The position numbers were made by a program, and so were the translations under genes. This document shows positions 59,653 to 64,000 of a DNA stretch of 64,000 nucleotides, in pieces. Origin of the DNA: Lutraria lutraria (lineage: Eukaryota; Mollusca; Bivalvia; Venerida; Mactridae); assembly GCA_964023205.1 (NCBI GenBank), contig OZ026840.1:29082064-29146063 (forward strand). The letters are read 5' to 3'. Positions within the stretch are counted from its first letter, which is position 1, and every line of letters starts with the position of its first letter. Under the pieces are notes generated by a model that saw only the letters and a program-made list of their open reading frames with translations, was not told where the DNA came from and did not search any database.

Positions 59653-62600
59653 GGTTAAGAGTTGGTGTGTGGTGATGAGGTTAAGGGTTGGTGTGTGGTG
59701 ATGAGGTTAAAGGTTGGTGTGTGGTTAAGGGGTGATGAGGTTAAGGGTTGGTGTGTGGTGATGAGGTTAAGGGTTGTAGTGTGGTTAAGGGGTGATGAGG
59801 TTAAGGGTTGGTGTGTGGTGGTGAGGTTAAGGGTTGGTGTGTGGTGATGAGGTTAAGGGTTGGTGTATGGTGATGAGGTTAAGATTTGGTGTGTGGTGAT
59901 GAGGTTAAGGGTTGGTGTGTGGTGATGAGGTTAAGGGGTGGTGTGTGGTGATGAGGTTAAGGGGTGGTGTGTGGTGATGAGGTTAAGGGTTGGTGTGTGG
60001 TTAAGGGGTGATGAGGTTAAGGGTTGGTGTGTGGTGATGAGGTTAAGGGTTGGTGTGTGGTGATGAGGTTAAGGGTTGGTGTGTGGTGATGAGGTTAAGG
60101 GGTGATGTGTGGTGATGAGGTTAAGGGTTGGTGTGTGGTGATGTGATTAAGGGTTGGTGTGTGGTGATGAGGTTAAGGGGTGGTGTGTGGTGATGAGGTT
60201 AAGGGTTGGTGTGTGGTTAAGGGGTGATGAGGTTAAGGGGTGATGTGTGGTGATGAGGTTAAGGGTTGGTGTGTGGTGATGAGGTTAAGGGTTAGTAAGG
60301 GGTGATGAGGTTAAGGGTTGGTGTGTGGTGATGAGGTTAAGGGTTGGTGTGTGGTGATGAGGTTAAGGGGTGGTGTGTGGTGATGAGGTTAAGGGGTGAT
60401 GTGTGGTGATGAGGTTAAGGGGTGGTGTGTGGTGATGAGGTTAAGGGTTGGTGTGTGGTGATGAGGTTAAGGGGTGGTGTGTGGTGATGAGGTTAAGGGT
60501 TGGTGTATGGTTAAGGGGTGATGAGGTTAGGGGTTGGTGTGTGGTGATGAGGTTAAGGGTTGGTGTGTGGTTAAGGGGTGATGAGGTTAAGGGTTGGTGT
60601 GTGGTGATGAGGTTAAGGGGTGATGTGTGGTGATGAGGTTAAGGGTTGGTGTGTGGTGATGAGGTTAAGGGTTTGTGTGTGGTGATGAGGTTAAGGGTTG
60701 GTGTGTGGTGATGAGGTTAAGGGGTGATGTGTGGTGATGAGGTTAAGGGTTGGTGTGTGGTGATGAGGTTAAGAGTTGGTGTGTGGTGATGAGGTTAAGG
60801 GTTGGTGTGTGGTGATGAGGTTAAGTGTTGGTGTGTTGTTAAGGGGTGATGAGGTTAAGGGGTGATGTGTGGTGATGAGGTTAAGGGTTGGTGTGTGGTG
60901 ATGAGGTTAAGAGTTGGTGTGTGGTGATGAGGTTAAGGGTTGGTGTGTGGTGATGTGGTTAAGAGTTGGTGTGTGGTGATGAGGTTAAGGGTTGGTGTGT
61001 GGTGATGAGGTTAAGGGTTGGTGTGTGGTTAAGGGGTGATGAGGTTAAGGGTTGGTGTGTGGTGATGAGGTTAAGGGTTGTAGTGTGGTTAAGGGGTGAT
61101 GAGGTTAAGGGTTGGTGTGTGGTGATGAGGTTAAGGGTTGGTGTGTGGTGATGAGGTTAAGGGTTGGTGTATGGTGATGAGGTTAAGATTTGGTGTGTGG
61201 TGATGAGGTTAAGGGTTGGTGTGTGGTGATGAGGTTAAGGGGTGGTGTGTGGTGATGAGGTTAAGGGGTGGTGTGTGGTGATGAGGTTAAGGGTTGGTGT
61301 GTGGTTAAGGGGTGATGAGGTTAAGGGTTGGTGTGTGGTGATGAGGTTAAGGGTTGGTGTGTGGTGATGAGGTTAAGGGTTGGTGTGTGGTGATGAGGTT
61401 AAGGGGTGATGTGTGGTGATGAGGTTAAGGGTTGGTGTGTGGTGATGTGATTAAGGGTTGGTGTGTGGTGATGAGGTTAAGGGGTGGTGTGTGGTGATGA
61501 GGTTAAGGGTTGGTGTGTGGTTAAGGGGTGATGAGGTTAAGGGGTGATGTGTGGTGATGAGGTTAAGGGTTGGTGTGTGGTGATGAGGTTAAGGGTTAGT
61601 AAGGGGTGATGAGGTTAAGGGTTGGTGTGTGGTGATGAGGTTAAGGGTTGGTGTGTGGTGATGAGGTTAAGGGGTGGTGTGTGGTGATGAGGTTAAGGGG
61701 TGATGTGTGGTGATGAGGTTAAGGGGTGGTGTGTGGTGATGAGGTTAAGGGTTGGTGTGTGGTGATGAGGTTAAGGGGTGGTGTGTGGTGATGAGGTTAA
61801 GGGTTGGTGTGTGGTTAAGGGGTGATGAGGTTAAGGGTTGGTGTGTGGTGATGAGGTTAAGGGTTGGTGTGTGGTTAAGGGGTGATGAGGTTAAGGGTTG
61901 GTGTGTGGTGATGAGGTTAAGGGGTGATGTGTGGTGATGAGGTTTAGGGTTGGTGTGTGGTGATGAGGTTAAGGGTTTGTGTGTGGTGATGAGGTTAAGA
62001 GTTGGTGTGTGGTGATGAGGTTAAGGGTTGGTGTGTGGTGATGAGGTTAAGTGTTGGTGTGTTGTTAAGGGGTGATGAGGTTAAGGGGTGATGTGTGGTG
62101 ATGAGGTTAAGGGTTGGTGTGTGGTGATGAGGTTAAGGGTTAGTGTGTGGTGATGAGGTTACGGGGTGATTTTGTTAAGGGTTGGTGTGTGGTGATGAGG
62201 TTAAGGGTTGGTGTGTGGTGATGAGGTTAAGGGGTGGTGTGTGGTGATGAGGTTAAGGGGTGATGTGTGGTGATGAGGTTAAGGGGTGGTGTGTGGTGAT
62301 GAGGTTAAGGGTTGGTGTGTGGTGATGAGGTTAAGGGGTGGTGTGTGGTGATGAGGTTAAGGGTTGGTGTGTGGTTAAGGGGTGATGAGGTTAAGGGTTG
62401 GTGTGTGGTGATGAGGTTAAGGGTTGGTGTGTGGTGATGAGGTTAAGGGTTGGTGTGTGGTGATGAGGTTAAGGGTTGGTGTGTGGTGATGAGGTTAAGG
62501 GTTGGTGTGTGGTGATGAGGTTAAGGGTAGGTGTGTGGTGATGAGGTTAAGGGTTGGTGTGTGGTGATAAGGTTAAGGGTTGGTGTGTGGTGATGAGGTT

Positions 62601-63165
62601 AAGGGTTGGTGTGTGGTTAAGGGGTGATGAGGTTAAGGGTTGGTGTGTGGTGATGAGGTTAAGGGGTGATGTGTGGTGATGAGGTTAAGGGTTGGTGTGT
62701 GGTGATGAGGTTAAGGGGTTTGTGTGTGGTGATGAGGTTAAGGGTTGGTGTGTGGTGATGAGGTTAAGGGGTGATGAGGTTAAGGGTTGGTGTGTGGTGA
62801 TGAGGTTAAGGGTTGGTGTGTGGTGATGAGGTTAAGAGTTGGTGTGTGGTGATGAGGTTAAGAGTTGGTGTGTGGTGATGAGGTTAAGGGTTGGTGTGTG
62901 GTGATGTGGTTAAGAGTTGGTGTGTGGTGATGAGGTTAAGCGTTGGTGTGTGGTGATGAAGTTAAGGGTTGGTTTGTGGTTAAGGGGTGATGAGGTTAAG
63001 GGTTGGTGTTTGGTTAAGGGGTGATGAGGTTAAGGGTTGTAGTGTGGTTAAGGGGTGATGAGGTTAAGGGTTGGTGTGTGGTGATGAGGTTAAGGGTTGG
63101 TGTGTGGTGATGAGGTTAAGGGTTGGTGTGTGGTGATGAGGTTAAGGGTTGGTGTGTGGTGATGA
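59653..63165 (+). repeat. Right-end HOR, copy 2 (3,513 bp)
   Basis: Same layout as copy 1 with the 1,304-bp sub-repeat at 59,653 and 60,957. It is 52 bp longer because five 26-mers, not three, lie before the gggtagg monomer (62,525 against 59,012). The 27-mers at 59,197 and 62,710 are 3,513 bp apart. Confidence 0.9.
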
Positions 63166-64000
63166 GGTTAAGAGTTGGTGTGTGGTGATGAGGTTAAGGG
63201 TTGGTGTGTGGTGATGAGGTTAAAGGTTGGTGTGTGGTTAAGGGGTGATGAGGTTAAGGGTTGGTGTGTGGTGATGAGGTTAAGGGTTGTAGTGTGGTTA
63301 AGGGGTGATGAGGTTAAGGGTTGGTGTGTGGTGGTGAGGTTAAGGGTTGGTGTGTGGTGATGAGGTTAAGGGTTGGTGTATGGTGATGAGGTTAAGATTT
63401 GGTGTGTGGTGATGAGGTTAAGGGTTGGTGTGTGGTGATGAGGTTAAGGGGTGGTGTGTGGTGATGAGGTTAAGGGGTGGTGTGTGGTGATGAGGTTAAG
63501 GGTTGGTGTGTGGTTAAGGGGTGATGAGGTTAAGGGTTGGTGTGTGGTGATGAGGTTAAGGGTTGGTGTGTGGTGATGAGGTTAAGGGTTGGTGTGTGGT
63601 GATGAGGTTAAGGGGTGATGTGTGGTGATGAGGTTAAGGGTTGGTGTGTGGTGATGTGATTAAGGGTTGGTGTGTGGTGATGAGGTTAAGGGGTGGTGTG
63701 TGGTGATGAGGTTAAGGGTTGGTGTGTGGTTAAGGGGTGATGAGGTTAAGGGGTGATGTGTGGTGATGAGGTTAAGGGTTGGTGTGTGGTGATGAGGTTA
63801 AGGGTTAGTAAGGGGTGATGAGGTTAAGGGTTGGTGTGTGGTGATGAGGTTAAGGGTTGGTGTGTGGTGATGAGGTTAAGGGGTGGTGTGTGGTGATGAG
63901 GTTAAGGGGTGATGTGTGGTGATGAGGTTAAGGGGTGGTGTGTGGTGATGAGGTTAAGGGTTGGTGTGTGGTGATGAGGTTAAGGGGTGGTGTGTGGTGA
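63166..64000 (+). repeat. Right-end HOR, copy 3, cut by the window edge
   Basis: It matches copy 2 at offset 3,513. For example, the ttagtaaggg monomer is at 63,801-63,811 and 60,288-60,298. The window ends inside it, so the HOR continues. Confidence 0.9.

Larger units (their letters stand above)
1..64000 (+). repeat. Satellite array of 26-bp and 34-bp monomers filling the window
   Basis: Every part of the window reads as tandem copies of one monomer family, with no unique flank at either end. The 26-bp monomer is an 8-bp module (gttaaggg), a 10-bp module (ttggtgtgtg) and an 8-bp module (gtgatgag). The 34-bp monomer carries a second gttaaggg before the last module. Many 34-mers have ttgtagtgtg as the middle module. 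The + strand of the consensus has no C, half of it is G, and TTAA occurs in every monomer. Common variants are aagagtt for aagggtt, gatgtg for gatgag (usually just before a ttgtag monomer), ggtgttt for ggtgtgt, and aaggggtgg or aaggggtgatg for aagggttgg. I see no CDS, tRNA, rRNA, transposon or CRISPR. A eukaryotic satellite is the best reading; I do not recognise the family or species. Confidence 0.97.

Noticed and set aside
1..64000. CRISPR array
   Set aside because: The units are contiguous repeats with no unique spacers, and no cas genes are present.
1..64000. Plain telomere tract (TTAGGG or TTTAGGG type)
   Set aside because: The motif here is TTAAGGG inside a 26- or 34-mer with HOR structure, not a short pure telomeric repeat.
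1..64000. Transposon target role of TTAA in every monomer (piggyBac-type)
   Set aside because: No inserted element, terminal inverted repeat or target duplication is visible. TTAA is simply part of the consensus.
1..64000. Inverted repeats or hairpins on the + strand
   Set aside because: Near absence of C prevents G-C pairing within the strand, and I saw no inverted block.

Overview
The whole 64,000-base window is one tandem-repeat (satellite/minisatellite) array. It has no unique sequence, no credible gene, no RNA gene and no transposon, and it runs off both ends, so the true array is longer than 64 kb. An array of this size with a complex higher-order repeat (HOR) structure points to a eukaryotic chromosome (pericentromeric, subtelomeric or other heterochromatic satellite). 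I do not recognise the repeat family and cannot name the organism.

The array is built from three short modules on the + strand: P (gttaaggg, 8 bp), M (ttggtgtgtg or its variant ttgtagtgtg, 10 bp) and S (gtgatgag, 8 bp). The two main monomers are P-M-S (26 bp) and P-M-P-S (34 bp). Rare forms are P-M (18 bp) and P-S (16 bp). The + strand is almost free of C: the 26-mer is 13 G, 9 T, 4 A and 0 C. Nearly every C is therefore a mutation that can be followed as a lineage marker.

Above the monomers there are HORs. The clearest is a 560-bp, 20-monomer unit (15 x 26 bp plus 5 x 34 bp), marked by a gatgcgg variant and seen at about 3.4, 17.2, 23.7, 25.3, 33.9 and 48.0 kb. A second is a 754-bp block seen six times. 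Above these are recent segmental tandem duplications: 5,194-8,283 = 8,284-11,373 (3,090 bp); 14.3-15.6 and 15.9-17.2 kb (offset 1,616); 22,942-24,489 = 24,490-26,037 (1,548 bp); 28.4-30.6 and 30.8-33.0 kb (offset 2,404); 43.1-47.1 and 47.1-51.5 kb; 50,500-51,531 and 51,532-52,537; 52,298-53,764 = 53,765-55,231 (1,467 bp); and 56,192-59,652, 59,653-63,165 and 63,166-end (3,461 and 3,513 bp, with a nested 1,304-bp repeat).

Composition shifts along the window. From 1 to about 52 kb it is mostly rich in 34-mers with the ttgtagtgtg module. Patches from 7 kb onward, and most of 52-64 kb, are rich in 26-mers with a four-G run (aaggggtgg and aaggggtgatg). Between 37.49 and 41.13 kb, nine private one-base G-run or G indels break an otherwise even-length array, which suggests weak consensus quality or a locally distinct lineage there.

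Short open frames in the array arise because 26 + 34 = 60 bp keeps frame over a 20-residue period. I treat them as by-products, not genes. All boundaries were read by eye and are good to about one monomer unless stated.
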